Under the pieces are notes generated by a model that was given only the letters and a program-made list of their open reading frames with translations, made no database searches and was not told where the DNA came from. DNA of 64,000 bases, taken from the NCBI GenBank assembly GCA_018710945.1, contig DVIW01000038.1, positions 62,001 to 126,000 on the forward strand. The letters run 5' to 3'. The number at the start of each line of letters is the position of its first letter. Position 1 is the first letter of the stretch. The stretch comes from Candidatus Aphodovivens avistercoris. Its GTDB lineage: Bacteria > Actinomycetota > Coriobacteriia > Coriobacteriales > Eggerthellaceae. The position numbers and the translations under genes are program-made. Shown piece after piece: positions 25,882 to 35,601 of this stretch.

Positions 25882-28164
25882 ATGAAGAATCGGCGCAAAC
25901 AGCGGCAAACGCGCGCCCACCCCGCCACGTGGGCTTTCTTCTTCGCGCTGTTAGCCCTGGTTCTGTGCGGCGCCGGCGCCTACTTCGGCATCATGCGCCT
26001 GGCGAACACCTGGACGGCCGACCTCCCCCGCATCGACGACACCGAGGCGTTCAACTACGCCCAGGAATCGGTCGTCTACGCCGCCGACGGCTCCACGCTG
26101 CTGGCCCGCTTCCAGCTGGAAAAGCGCGACCCGGTGGAGTACGACCAGATCAGCCCCTACGTGCTGCAAGGCACGGTGGACACCGAGGACGTGCGCTTCT
26201 ACCAGCACAACGGCGCCGATCTGGTGGGCATCGCGCGCGCCGTGCTGAACAACCTGGCCGGCGGCAGCCTGGAGGGCGCCTCCACCATCACCCAGCAGCT
26301 CATGCGCAACACGGTGCTCTCGCAGGAGGCCACCGACATCACCTTCGAGCGCAAGGTGCGCGAGATCCAGCTTGCCGTGGAGTTCGAGAAAGAGCACACC
26401 AAAGACGAGATCCTGGTGATGTATCTGAACACCATCAACTACGGCGACGGCTGCTACGGCATCGAGGCCGCGGCGCAGAACTACTTCCAGGTGTCCGCCG
26501 CCGACCTCACGCTGGGCCAGGCGGCCGCGCTGGTGGGCATCCCGCAGTCGCCCGAAAGCCTCAACCCGAAAAACGACCTGGAGGCCTGCCAGCAACGCCG
26601 CAACGTGGTGCTGGACCGCATGCTGTCGGCCGGTCACATCACCCAGGAAGAGCACGACGCCGCCCGGGCCGAGCCGCTGACGCTCAACCCCGCGCCCGAG
26701 GCGCCCTTCGACGGCATCTACGCCTACCCGCACTTCACCAGCTACGTGCGCGACAAGCTGCTGGAGGACGACAACGCCTACGGCTGCTCTTACGCGGAGC
26801 TGTTCGAGGGCGGGCTGACCATCTACACCACGCTCGACCCGACGCTGCAGCAGCAGGCGGAGGCCGCGCGCGACGCCCAGCTTGCCCGCATGCCCGCCGA
26901 GCTGGACGCGGCCCTGGTGGCCATCGACCCGCAGACCGGCTACGTGCGCGCCATGGTGGGCGGCAAAGACTACGGCTCCGACGAGTTCGGCCAGGTGAAC
27001 CTTGCCACCGGCACAGGCGGCACGGGCAGGCAGGCGGGCTCGTCGTTCAAGGCGTTCACCCTGGCGGCCGCCGTCAAGGCCGGCATCGACCCGAAAACGC
27101 TCATCGACTGCACCTCGCCCATGACGCTTTCGGGCGGCACCCGCATCGAGAACTTCGGCAACGCCGACTACGGCATCCGTTCCATCCAGCGCGCCACCGC
27201 CGTGTCGTCCAACACCGGCTATGTGCGCCTCATCCAGGAGGTGGGCCCGCAAACCGTCGTGGACCTGGCGCACGAGATGGGCATCGAATCGGAGCTGGAC
27301 GCCGTGCCCACGCTGACGTTAGGCGCCTCATCGGTCACCCCGCTGGAGATGGCATCGGCCTACGCCACGTTAGCGGCCGGCGGCGTGCACCGCGACCCGG
27401 TGGTCATCACCAAGATCGTCAACGCCGACGGCGAGGTGGTCTACGAGGCGCCCGACACCTCCGAGCGTGTGCTGAGCGAAGAGGTCTCCGGTGCCGTGAC
27501 CAGCGTGCTGCGCACGGTGTTCGAAAGCAGCGAGGGCACCGCCTACGGATCGGGTCCCTCGAACGGCCAACCCGTGGCGGGCAAGACCGGCACCTCCGAC
27601 GACTTCGTGGACCACTGGCTGGTGGGTTACAGCCCCACGCTGTCGTGCGCCACCTGGATCGGCAATCCGGCCGGTAGCATCGCCACCCCCTCGTGGCTGA
27701 GCTGCAACGCGTTCTGGCACGACTTCATGAGCGCCGCCCTGTCCGGCACGCCCATCCAGCCCTTCCCCAGCACCGCCGCGCCCGCCTACGACAACGACTT
27801 CAACAAGCGCCAGAAAGACAAGCTGGGCACCGAGGAAGAGCGCAAGAAGAAAGAGGAAGAGGAAAAGAAGAAAAAGGAGGAGGAAGAGAAGAAGCGCGAG
27901 GAAGCCGAGAAGGACGACGAAGAGGACGATAAGCCCGCCGACCCCGCACCACCGCAGGAGCCCGAAGAGCCCCAGGCGCCCGACCCCTCCACCGCGCCGG
28001 ACTGCACCGGCCTCACCCTCGAGGAAGCCGCGAAGAAGCTGGAAGGCTACGAGGCAGGCTACGTGGAGCAAGCGTCCGACACCGTGCCGAAGGGCACGGT
28101 CATCAAGCAGGAAGTGCGCGACGGCAAAGTGGTGCTCATCGTCTCCAGCGGGCCCGGTTCGTAG
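25882..28164 (+). CDS. Class A penicillin-binding protein with C-terminal PASTA domain
   Basis: A 760-residue bifunctional peptidoglycan synthase. A cytoplasmic basic stretch and one TM (residues 15-38) are followed by a GT51 glycosyltransferase domain (TVDTEDVRFYQHNGADLVGI, GASTITQQLMRN) and a transpeptidase with SSFK near residue 390 (GRQAGSSFKAFTL), SSN (AVSSNTGY) and KTGTSDD. A charged Lys/Glu coiled stretch (about 650-680) leads to a PASTA domain (LTLEEAAKKLEGYEAGYVEQ). PASTA domains bind peptidoglycan or beta-lactams. The ATG has no clear Shine-Dalgarno and lies close to a TATGCT-like -10, so the mRNA may have a very short leader. Confidence 0.93.
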   Translation: MKNRRKQRQTRAHPATWAFFFALLALVLCGAGAYFGIMRLANTWTADLPRIDDTEAFNYAQESVVYAADGSTLLARFQLEKRDPVEYDQISPYVLQGTVDTEDVRFYQHNGADLVGIARAVLNNLAGGSLEGASTITQQLMRNTVLSQEATDITFERKVREIQLAVEFEKEHTKDEILVMYLNTINYGDGCYGIEAAAQNYFQVSAADLTLGQAAALVGIPQSPESLNPKNDLEACQQRRNVVLDRMLSAGHITQEEHDAARAEPLTLNPAPEAPFDGIYAYPHFTSYVRDKLLEDDNAYGCSYAELFEGGLTIYTTLDPTLQQQAEAARDAQLARMPAELDAALVAIDPQTGYVRAMVGGKDYGSDEFGQVNLATGTGGTGRQAGSSFKAFTLAAAVKAGIDPKTLIDCTSPMTLSGGTRIENFGNADYGIRSIQRATAVSSNTGYVRLIQEVGPQTVVDLAHEMGIESELDAVPTLTLGASSVTPLEMASAYATLAAGGVHRDPVVITKIVNADGEVVYEAPDTSERVLSEEVSGAVTSVLRTVFESSEGTAYGSGPSNGQPVAGKTGTSDDFVDHWLVGYSPTLSCATWIGNPAGSIATPSWLSCNAFWHDFMSAALSGTPIQPFPSTAAPAYDNDFNKRQKDKLGTEEERKKKEEEEKKKKEEEEKKREEAEKDDEEDDKPADPAPPQEPEEPQAPDPSTAPDCTGLTLEEAAKKLEGYEAGYVEQASDTVPKGTVIKQEVRDGKVVLIVSSGPGS

Positions 28165-28280
28165 GTGTTACGCAACGCGGGGACACCGGCGCATCGATGC
28201 GCGCCATCAGATCCCGAAGGCCCGTCCTTTCCGTCCCGCCGACGCGCGACGCGAAACGCACCCGCAACCCAACGGCGACT

Positions 28281-28364
28281 GCAGCCCCGACCGCAGCCCC
28301 ACCAGCAACGGCAGCCCCACCAGCAACGGCAACCCCAACAGCGGCGGCAACCCCAACAAACAGC
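28281..28364. repeat. 18-base tandem repeats
   Basis: Four 18-base units of the form GCAGCCCCACCAGCAACG run from 28293 to 28364, after a 12-base partial unit at 28281. They drift in sequence towards the right. The last unit, GCAACCCCAACAAACAGC, contains the end of the inverted-repeat element that follows. Confidence 0.8.
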
Positions 28365-28590
28365 TTTTCCGCTATTATGGCTAGGTTTTTGCGAAAGTTG
28401 GGGTTGAGCGGATCAGAAACGCCGAATGTTGGGGCAGCAAAGAGGGTCGGCACGAGCGGCGATTTTCCCGACCTGGGGTTTTGCAGGCGCAAGCGCCTTC
28501 CACAGCGCGCTGGCAGCGCTTTTCGGAAGCTCGCAACCCCAACTTTCGCGTTTTTCGTTCCGAAATCTCACTTTTGCTGTTTGTTGGGGT
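28350..28590. repeat. 241-base inverted-repeat element with two conserved arm blocks
   Basis: The outer block ACCCCAACAAACAGC (28350-28364) is repeated inverted at 28576-28590. The inner block GCGAAAGTTGGGGTTG (28391-28406) is repeated inverted at 28534-28549. The 26 bases between the blocks differ on the two sides but have the same length. The centre contains smaller hairpins. No transposase is encoded. Confidence 0.8.
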
Positions 28591-28637
28591 CGGCAAAGCG
28601 CGCAGAGCCGTCGCTCGGCCGGGATGGAAGCCCGTTG

Positions 28638-28738
28638 CGGGACGCAAGCCCAATGCGATGCGCAGACCCGCTGCAAGACGCCTGCCGACGCGGAACGCAA
28701 GCCCGAAACGGCACGCAGACCCGTTGCAGAACGCAGAA
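28638..28738. repeat. Degenerate direct repeats of about 53 bases
   Basis: CGGGACGCAAGCCC ... GCGCAGACCCGCTGCAAGACGC (from 28638) recurs as CGGAACGCAAGCCC ... CACGCAGACCCGTTGCAGAACGC (from 28691). No coding or regulatory role is visible. Confidence 0.5.
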
Positions 28739-28797
28739 ACAGCCCGCCCGCGCTGCGTGCGCGGACGAGCCGTTTCCAAGCGCCGAAGAAAGACGCG

Positions 28798-29400
28798 TTA
28801 CTGGGCGGTGTCGCCAGCGCCCTGCGCATCCTGCTGGGACGCGTCGGCGGCGTCTTGCGCCTGGCCGGCGCCCTGGCCGCCCTCGCCGGAGGCTTCCATG
28901 CCGGCGGCCATCTGGTCGGTCTCCTGCAGCTTCGCGATGCCCTCGTCGTACTTCTCCTGGATGGCGGCAAGGCGCTCGTCGTAGGCGGACCAATCGAACG
29001 GCGCGGCCTCGGTGGCGCTGTGGATCTCGGTGTAGAGCGCCACGTAGTCCGTCAGCGCCTCGCGCAGCAGCGCGGCGCCGTCAACGTAGCCCTGCTTCAC
29101 GTCGGCCAGCGCCTCGGGCGCCTCGATGGAGCCCAGGTCGTCCAGCACCGAAAGGGCGTCGTCAGCCTGGGTCTGCATGCCCACCACGTCGTCGCGCGAT
29201 ACCGCGTCGGTGAAGGAGGACAGGCGGGTGTCCAGGTCGTCCATGACCTGGTTCACCTGCGCCATGTACTGGCGGTTCTCGTTCTGCTGCTCGTTGGCGG
29301 CGTTCTGCTGCTGGCAGCCGGACAAAGCGGCCAGCGCCAAGGCGGCCGCCGCAGCGAAGGCGAGGATCTTCGGCAACGCCGCGCGCATGGGTGAAGTCAT
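28798..29400 (-). CDS. Putative lipoprotein, coiled-coil rich
   Basis: A 200-residue protein. A hydrophobic signal segment (ILAFAAAAALALAALSGC) ends in a lipobox (LSGC, Cys near residue 28), so it should be lipidated and anchored outside the membrane. The mature part is helical and rich in Gln, Asp and Glu, with no enzyme motif; the last 35 residues are Gly/Ala/Gln low complexity. The ATG at 29400 has AGGAG 11 bases upstream. It lies just downstream of, and in the same direction as, a class A PBP. Its function is unknown. Confidence 0.75.
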   Translation of the reverse strand: MTSPMRAALPKILAFAAAAALALAALSGCQQQNAANEQQNENRQYMAQVNQVMDDLDTRLSSFTDAVSRDDVVGMQTQADDALSVLDDLGSIEAPEALADVKQGYVDGAALLREALTDYVALYTEIHSATEAAPFDWSAYDERLAAIQEKYDEGIAKLQETDQMAAGMEASGEGGQGAGQAQDAADASQQDAQGAGDTAQ

Positions 29401-29574
29401 CGGTTCATCTTCTCCTGTCATCAGGCGGCTTCGCGCCGCCCGCATTTCGTCTCCTTGGGGCGGCAGGCGCCCGCTTGGCGTGTCGGACTATCATAGCGGA
29501 ACGGGCGCGGCCCTGCGGCAACAGCTCGCAAACAACGCAGCCTGCGCGCCCGACGCCGCAACCCCGCCGCGGTC

Positions 29575-31776
29575 CTACGCGGCGCCGGTGCCGCCACCGC
29601 CGCCGGTGTTGCCGCCGCCTCCGGTTTCGCCATCGCCCGCGTTGCCGCCGCTTCCGCCGGTGCCGCCGTCGCCCGTGCCGGAACCGCCGTCGCCGGTATC
29701 GCCGCCGTCTCCGGTTCCGCCTTCGCCGGTATCGCCGGTATCGCCGCCGTCAGCAGGCTCCTCTTCGTCAGCCTCGTCATCACGGCGGGCGTCTTCGTCA
29801 TCCTTCTCGTCCTCTTCGCTTGTCACCTCTTGCCTGGGCGAGGTCACGCCGATGTCGTACTTCTCGTCGACGTACTTCTTGTACGTCGGATCGCCCGCCT
29901 CAGGGAACTGCTCGATGGGCTGGCCGGCCAGCGCCACTTCCATGAAATCGCGGAACACGTCGTCCATGCCGGCGTTGCCCACCGCCACCTGGTTGTTCGG
30001 GTCGCCGATCCAGCAGGCCACGGACAGCTGCGGGGTGATGCCGCAGAACCAGATGTCCATGTAGTTCTCCTGCGTGCCAGTCTTGCCGGCCACCGGCTGG
30101 CCGCTCGACAGGCGGGCCAGGGTGCCGGTGCCCTCGGAGCTGTTCACGACGAGCTTCATCACCTCGGTGGCGGCATGGGCCACCTCGGCGCTGATGGCGC
30201 GCTCGCCCTGCGGGTTCGTGTTGTCGATCAGCACGTTGCCCTCGGCGTCCTCCACCTTCAGGATGGGCGTGGCCTCGTAGTGCGTGCCGCCGTTGGCGAT
30301 GGTGGCGTAGGCGTCGGCCATTTCCAGCGGCGTGACCGGCGACGAGTCGGCGCCCAGAGTCAGGCCGCCTTCCGCCACCAGGTCGGACTCGACGCCCATG
30401 CGGTGGGCCGTCTCGGCGATCTTCTCCGGGCCCATCGACATGGCCAGGCGCGCGAAGCACGTGTTGGAGGACACCGCGAAGCCGCGGGCGATGGTGCGCA
30501 CGCCGTACTCGGTGTAGCCGAAGTTATGCACGTTCCAGCCCGGCAACTCGGCGGTGGCGGAGCAGTTCACGTAGGTGTTCTGCGGGTCGATGCCCTGTTC
30601 GATGGCGGTGACCAGCGTGTAGGTTTTGAACGTGGAACCCGCAGGGCGCCCGCCGCCGCCGCCGCCCGTCGCCAGGTTCACCTTGTTGTTCTCCCAATCC
30701 TTGCCGCCCACCATGGCCTTCACGTAGCCGTTGTCGGGATCGACCGCCACCAGCGCCACGCACAGCGCCGGGTCGGACTGCGCCAGCTTGGCGTCTGCCG
30801 CCGCCTGCGCGGCATCCTGCATGGCGGGATCGAGCGTGGTGTAGACGGTCAGCCCCCCTTTGAACAGCTCGTCAGAAGAGTAAGCGTAGTCGTTCACCAG
30901 CGTGTCGCGCACGTAGCTGGTGAAGTAGGGGTACTTGTAGATGCCGTCGACGGAAGGCTCCGAGGGATTGAGCGTCAGCGGCTCGGCCTGGGCGGCGTCG
31001 TGCTCTTCCTGCGAGATGTCGCCGTTGGACAGCATGCGATCCAGCACCAGGTTGCGGCGCTCCAGGCAGGCGTCCGGATTGTCGATGGGGTTGTTGTACG
31101 TCGGCGACTGCGGAATGCCCACCAGCGTGGCGGCCTCCACCAACGTCAGCTCGCTGGCGTCCTTGGAGAAGTAGCGCTGCGCCGCCGCCTGGATGCCGTA
31201 GGCGCCCGAGCCGTAATTGATGGTGTTCAGGTACATCTGCAGGACTTCGTCCTTGCTGTACATCTCCTCCACCTTCAGCGCCAGGTAGATCTCGCGCACC
31301 TTGCGCTTGATGGAGATCTCGTTCATCTCGGCCGACAGGATGGTCTGGCGCACCAGCTGCTGGGTGATGGTGGAGGCGCCCTCCTGGCCGCCCGTCAGGT
31401 TCACCACCACGGCGCGCGCGATGCCCGCCAGGTCCACGCCGTTGTGCTCGTAGAAGCGCTCGTCCTCGGTGTCGACGGTGCCCAGCAGCACGTACTCGCT
31501 CACCTCGGAAAGCTCCACCGGGTCGCGGTTCTCCAGCTGGAACTCGGCCAACACGGTGGTGCCGTCTGCCGCCAAGACCGTGGTGGTCTTCGCGTCGTTG
31601 TATTCGTTCACCTGGGCGTAGTCGGGCAGATCCTGCAGCCATGACGAGCACAGCGCCCACAAGCCCACGGCGCAGGCGATCATCGCCGTCACCAGCACCG
31701 CCAAAACGGAAAGGACCACCGTGGAACCGCGCTTCTGCCTGGTTCCCGGCCTGTTCTTCATCGAGCGTGAAGCCAC
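29575..31776 (-). CDS. Class A penicillin-binding protein with Gly/Thr-rich tail
   Basis: A 733-residue protein from the GTG at 31776, which has GGGAGG 6 bases upstream; the ATG at 31761 has no such spacing. After one TM (about 17-40) comes the GT51 domain (TVDTEDERFYEHNGVDLAGI, GASTITQQLVRQ) and a transpeptidase with STFK (RPAGSTFKTYTL), SSN (AVSSNTCF) and KTGTQEN. The tail after residue 640 is acidic, then a Gly/Asp/Thr-rich repeat similar to wall-spanning linkers. It is the paralogue of the PBP at 25882-28164 but lacks PASTA. Confidence 0.93.
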   Translation of the reverse strand: MASRSMKNRPGTRQKRGSTVVLSVLAVLVTAMIACAVGLWALCSSWLQDLPDYAQVNEYNDAKTTTVLAADGTTVLAEFQLENRDPVELSEVSEYVLLGTVDTEDERFYEHNGVDLAGIARAVVVNLTGGQEGASTITQQLVRQTILSAEMNEISIKRKVREIYLALKVEEMYSKDEVLQMYLNTINYGSGAYGIQAAAQRYFSKDASELTLVEAATLVGIPQSPTYNNPIDNPDACLERRNLVLDRMLSNGDISQEEHDAAQAEPLTLNPSEPSVDGIYKYPYFTSYVRDTLVNDYAYSSDELFKGGLTVYTTLDPAMQDAAQAAADAKLAQSDPALCVALVAVDPDNGYVKAMVGGKDWENNKVNLATGGGGGGRPAGSTFKTYTLVTAIEQGIDPQNTYVNCSATAELPGWNVHNFGYTEYGVRTIARGFAVSSNTCFARLAMSMGPEKIAETAHRMGVESDLVAEGGLTLGADSSPVTPLEMADAYATIANGGTHYEATPILKVEDAEGNVLIDNTNPQGERAISAEVAHAATEVMKLVVNSSEGTGTLARLSSGQPVAGKTGTQENYMDIWFCGITPQLSVACWIGDPNNQVAVGNAGMDDVFRDFMEVALAGQPIEQFPEAGDPTYKKYVDEKYDIGVTSPRQEVTSEEDEKDDEDARRDDEADEEEPADGGDTGDTGEGGTGDGGDTGDGGSGTGDGGTGGSGGNAGDGETGGGGNTGGGGGTGAA

Positions 31777-31977
31777 GCGCCACCTCCCGAAGATGCCGCC
31801 GCAGGCAAGCGGGCCCGGCACGCCGTACCGCGGGCGCGCCCTCTGCCGCACCTTCCCGCTTCAGCGGAAAGCCCTGCTGCGGATGGGTACAACTCCCGCA
31901 ATTGTAGCATCGGGGGTTTTTCCTAAGGGAAACACCACAGTATCGCTTGAAAACGGACAGGGCGCGACGCAAGAGAA

Positions 31978-32011
31978 ACGGCCGGACGGAGGACGAACCC
32001 CGTCCGGCCGT
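31978..32011 (-). terminator. Terminator of the arginine operon
   Basis: ACGGCCGGACGG (31978-31989) and CCGTCCGGCCGT (32000-32011) form a perfect 12-base stem. The minus strand continues TTTCTCTTGC. It lies 46 bases after the argH stop. Confidence 0.75.
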
Positions 32012-32057
32012 CAAGGAGATGCCGGGAAAGAAACGGGCCAGGCGGCGAAACCCCGTC

Positions 32058-33446
32058 CTACAGCGCCGCCTCGTCGGACGCCATCTGGGCCTCGGCCTGC
32101 TCAAGCTGCGCGCGCACGGCCTCGTGCCCGGTGCCGCCCTCGGTGGTGCGGGCGGCCGCGATGCTCTTCAGGTCCAAAGCGCCGGTGATGTCGGCCTCGA
32201 ACAGATCGCTGGCGGCCTTGAAGTCCTCCAGTGCCAGGTCGTCCAGGTCGCACCCGCGCGTCTCGCACAGAAGCACCAGATGGCCCACCACCTCGTGCGC
32301 GCGACGGAAGGGCATGCCCTTCTTGGCCAGGTAGTCGGCCACGTCGGTGGCCGCCAGGTAGCCCTTCTTCGCCTGCGTCATCATGGCGTCGGCGTTCACC
32401 TGCATCGTGCCGATCATGCCCGCCATGCACACCAGGCAGTCCTCCAGGGTCTTGGCGGCGTCGATGGCGCCTTCCTTGTCCTCCTGCAGGTCCTTGTTGT
32501 AGGCCAGCGGCAGGCCCTTCATGGTGACCAGCAGCGCCACCAGATCGCCCACCACGCGGCCGGTCTTGCCGCGCACCAGCTCCGCGAAGTCGGGATTCTT
32601 CTTCTGCGGCATGATGGATGAGCCCGTGCTGAAGCTGTCGGACAGCGTGACGAAGCCGAACTCGCTCGTGGACCACAGGATGATCTCTTCAGCCAGACGC
32701 GACAGGTGCATGCAGCTGACGCTGCAGGCGTACATGAGGTCCAGCAGGAAGTCGCGGTCGGACACCGCGTCCAGCGAGTTGGGGATCACGCGCGAGAAGC
32801 CCAGCTCGGCAGCCGTCATCTGGCGGTCGAGCGGGTAGGTGGTGCCGGCCAGGGCGGCGCAGCCCAGAGGGCTGGCGTCGGCGGCGCGACGGGCGGCAGC
32901 CAGGCGCTCGAAGTCGCGCGTGAGCATCCACACGTAGGCCAGCAGGTGGTGGCTGAACAGCACCGGCTGGGCGTGCTGCAGGTGCGTGTAGCCTGGCAGG
33001 ATGGTGTCGAAGTGTTCTTTGGCCTGGTGGATGAGGGCAGCCCGCAGATCCAGATTCGCGCGCATCAGCTGGCTGCAGCGCTCCTTCGCGTACAGGCGCG
33101 TGTCGGTGGCCACCTGATCGTTGCGGCTGCGCCCGGTGTGCAGGCGCGCGCCCGCGTCGCCGATCTCGGCGGTCAGGACGCTTTCGATGGACATGTGGAT
33201 GTCCTCGTCGTTGATGTCGAAGGCGAACTCGCCCGCCTCGATGCGCGCCTTGATGGCGTCGAGGCCGGCCTGGATGGCGTCGCAGTCGTCCTGCGAGATG
33301 ACGCCCTGGGCCGCCAGCATGCGCGCATGGGCCTTCGAGCCGGCGATGTCCTGCGCGTAGAGCGCCTTGTCAACCGGCAGCGACGCGCCGAACTGCTGCG
33401 TGAACTCGCTCACGCCCTCCGTGAAGCGGCCCGACCAAAGTGCCAT
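32058..33446 (-). CDS. argH: Argininosuccinate lyase
   Basis: A 462-residue protein of normal length, starting after AAGGAG. The fumarase/ASL signature SSIMPQKKNPDFAE is intact, as are the N-terminal WSGRFTEGVSEFTQQFGASL and HTGRSRNDQVATDTRLY. It splits argininosuccinate into arginine and fumarate in the cytoplasm. It is the last gene of the argCJBDRGH series, with a strong terminator beyond it. A 321-base hairpin-rich gap separates it from argG. Confidence 0.97.
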   Translation of the reverse strand: MALWSGRFTEGVSEFTQQFGASLPVDKALYAQDIAGSKAHARMLAAQGVISQDDCDAIQAGLDAIKARIEAGEFAFDINDEDIHMSIESVLTAEIGDAGARLHTGRSRNDQVATDTRLYAKERCSQLMRANLDLRAALIHQAKEHFDTILPGYTHLQHAQPVLFSHHLLAYVWMLTRDFERLAAARRAADASPLGCAALAGTTYPLDRQMTAAELGFSRVIPNSLDAVSDRDFLLDLMYACSVSCMHLSRLAEEIILWSTSEFGFVTLSDSFSTGSSIMPQKKNPDFAELVRGKTGRVVGDLVALLVTMKGLPLAYNKDLQEDKEGAIDAAKTLEDCLVCMAGMIGTMQVNADAMMTQAKKGYLAATDVADYLAKKGMPFRRAHEVVGHLVLLCETRGCDLDDLALEDFKAASDLFEADITGALDLKSIAAARTTEGGTGHEAVRAQLEQAEAQMASDEAAL

Positions 33447-33767
33447 GGGGTTTCTCCTTGCCTTCCATGAAGCGGGACGGTTCGACCAACCGCGCTAATC
33501 GGGCGAAACGTGCGCCTTTCCTGCACGTTTCGCCCGATTAGCGCGCATTTTCTTTGCCGTCGCGCGCTTCAACGCTTATCTCATCTCGTTGACCTGCGGT
33601 TTTGTGCAGCCGTTCCCGTCGTTTGCCGGAACGGTCGCGCTAATCGGGAGGTTTTTGCGCCAGCGCTGCGCGTTTCGCCCGATTAGCGCGATCGAGCAGA
33701 CGGGTGGGCGACGCGCTCGGGCGGGACGGCGCCCGAATAGCGCGCCGTCCTGCCCGCCGTTGCCTCG
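33447..33767. repeat. Hairpin array filling the argG-argH gap
   Basis: Hairpin A has perfect 22-base arms (33492-33513 and 33523-33544; 5' end GCGCTAATCGGGCG). Hairpin B reuses the motif: TCGCGCTAATCGGG (33635-33648) and CCCGATTAGCGCGA (33678-33691). A third stem (GGACGGCGC ... GCGCGCCGTCC) follows at about 33722-33750. CGCTAATCGGG thus occurs four times. No gene is present. Confidence 0.8.
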
Positions 33768-35003
<1,236 letters not shown>

Positions 35004-35124
35004 GTTCGGTTCCTTCCCTGTCTCGTCCTTCGGCCCGCTCGCTTCGGGCGGGCCGTCGTTCCCGTTCGTTCCGTTCCCGCTTCCGCGCCGCGTTCGCAGC
35101 AGGCGGAAGCGGAAGGCGCTGCGG

Positions 35125-35601
35125 CTACCGGCGCCGCAGGCCGTCGATGGTGCGCGCCACCTGGTCGGCGGCGTCGGCGTCCATCGCGGCTATCATGATG
35201 GTGTCGTCGCCCGCCACCGTTCCCAGCGCGCCGGGCAGCTGGGCGTCGTCCAGCGCGGCGCACACGCCCTGGGCGCCGCCGGGCAGCGTCTTCACCACCA
35301 CGATGGTGCCGCCCACCTTCACGTCCACCGCCAGCTCGGCCACCAAACGCTCCAGGCGGTCGGCCTCGGGCAGCAGGTAGCGCCCGTCGGGCGACTTGCG
35401 CAGCCCCAGCTCCATAATGTCGCGCGACACCGTAGCCTGGGTGCAGTCGAAGCCCTCTTCCTGAAGGCGCGCCGCCAGGTCGCGCTGCGTGCGCACCGCC
35501 TCGACGCGGATGATGGCGCGGATGGCGTCGTGGCGCTGCTGGCGCTTGCCCGTCGCTCTGCCGTTGCCCGCCACCGGCCCCCCTTTCGTCGCAGCGGCCA
35601 T
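35125..35601 (-). CDS. argR: Arginine repressor
   Basis: A 158-residue protein. The N-terminal winged helix (RHDAIRAIIRVEAVRTQRDLAARLQEEGFDCTQATVSRDIMELGL) binds ARG boxes. The C-terminal hexamerisation/arginine-binding domain has GTVAGDDTIMIAAMD. The start overlaps the argD stop by one base (TAATG), so the two are coupled. It should sense arginine and repress the arg genes; a candidate site is at 39711-39724. The first 20 residues are a Gly/Ala-rich extension. Confidence 0.93.
   Translation of the reverse strand: MAAATKGGPVAGNGRATGKRQQRHDAIRAIIRVEAVRTQRDLAARLQEEGFDCTQATVSRDIMELGLRKSPDGRYLLPEADRLERLVAELAVDVKVGGTIVVVKTLPGGAQGVCAALDDAQLPGALGTVAGDDTIMIAAMDADAADQVARTIDGLRRR

Larger units (their letters stand above)
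28165..28797. other. Repeat-rich gene-free stretch
   Basis: No gene is supported in these 633 bases. They contain 18-base tandem repeats (28281-28364), a 241-base inverted-repeat element (28350-28590) and degenerate 53-base direct repeats (about 28638-28738). Confidence 0.6.

Noticed and set aside
28281-28364. Resemblance to a CRISPR array
   Set aside because: The 18-base units are directly adjacent with no spacers, drift in sequence and have no cas genes nearby.
28197-29213. Plus-strand open frame through the repeat region
   Set aside because: Its translation is a low-complexity Ala/Thr/Pro repeat and then Arg-rich sequence that overlaps a lipoprotein gene on the other strand; no Shine-Dalgarno is seen.
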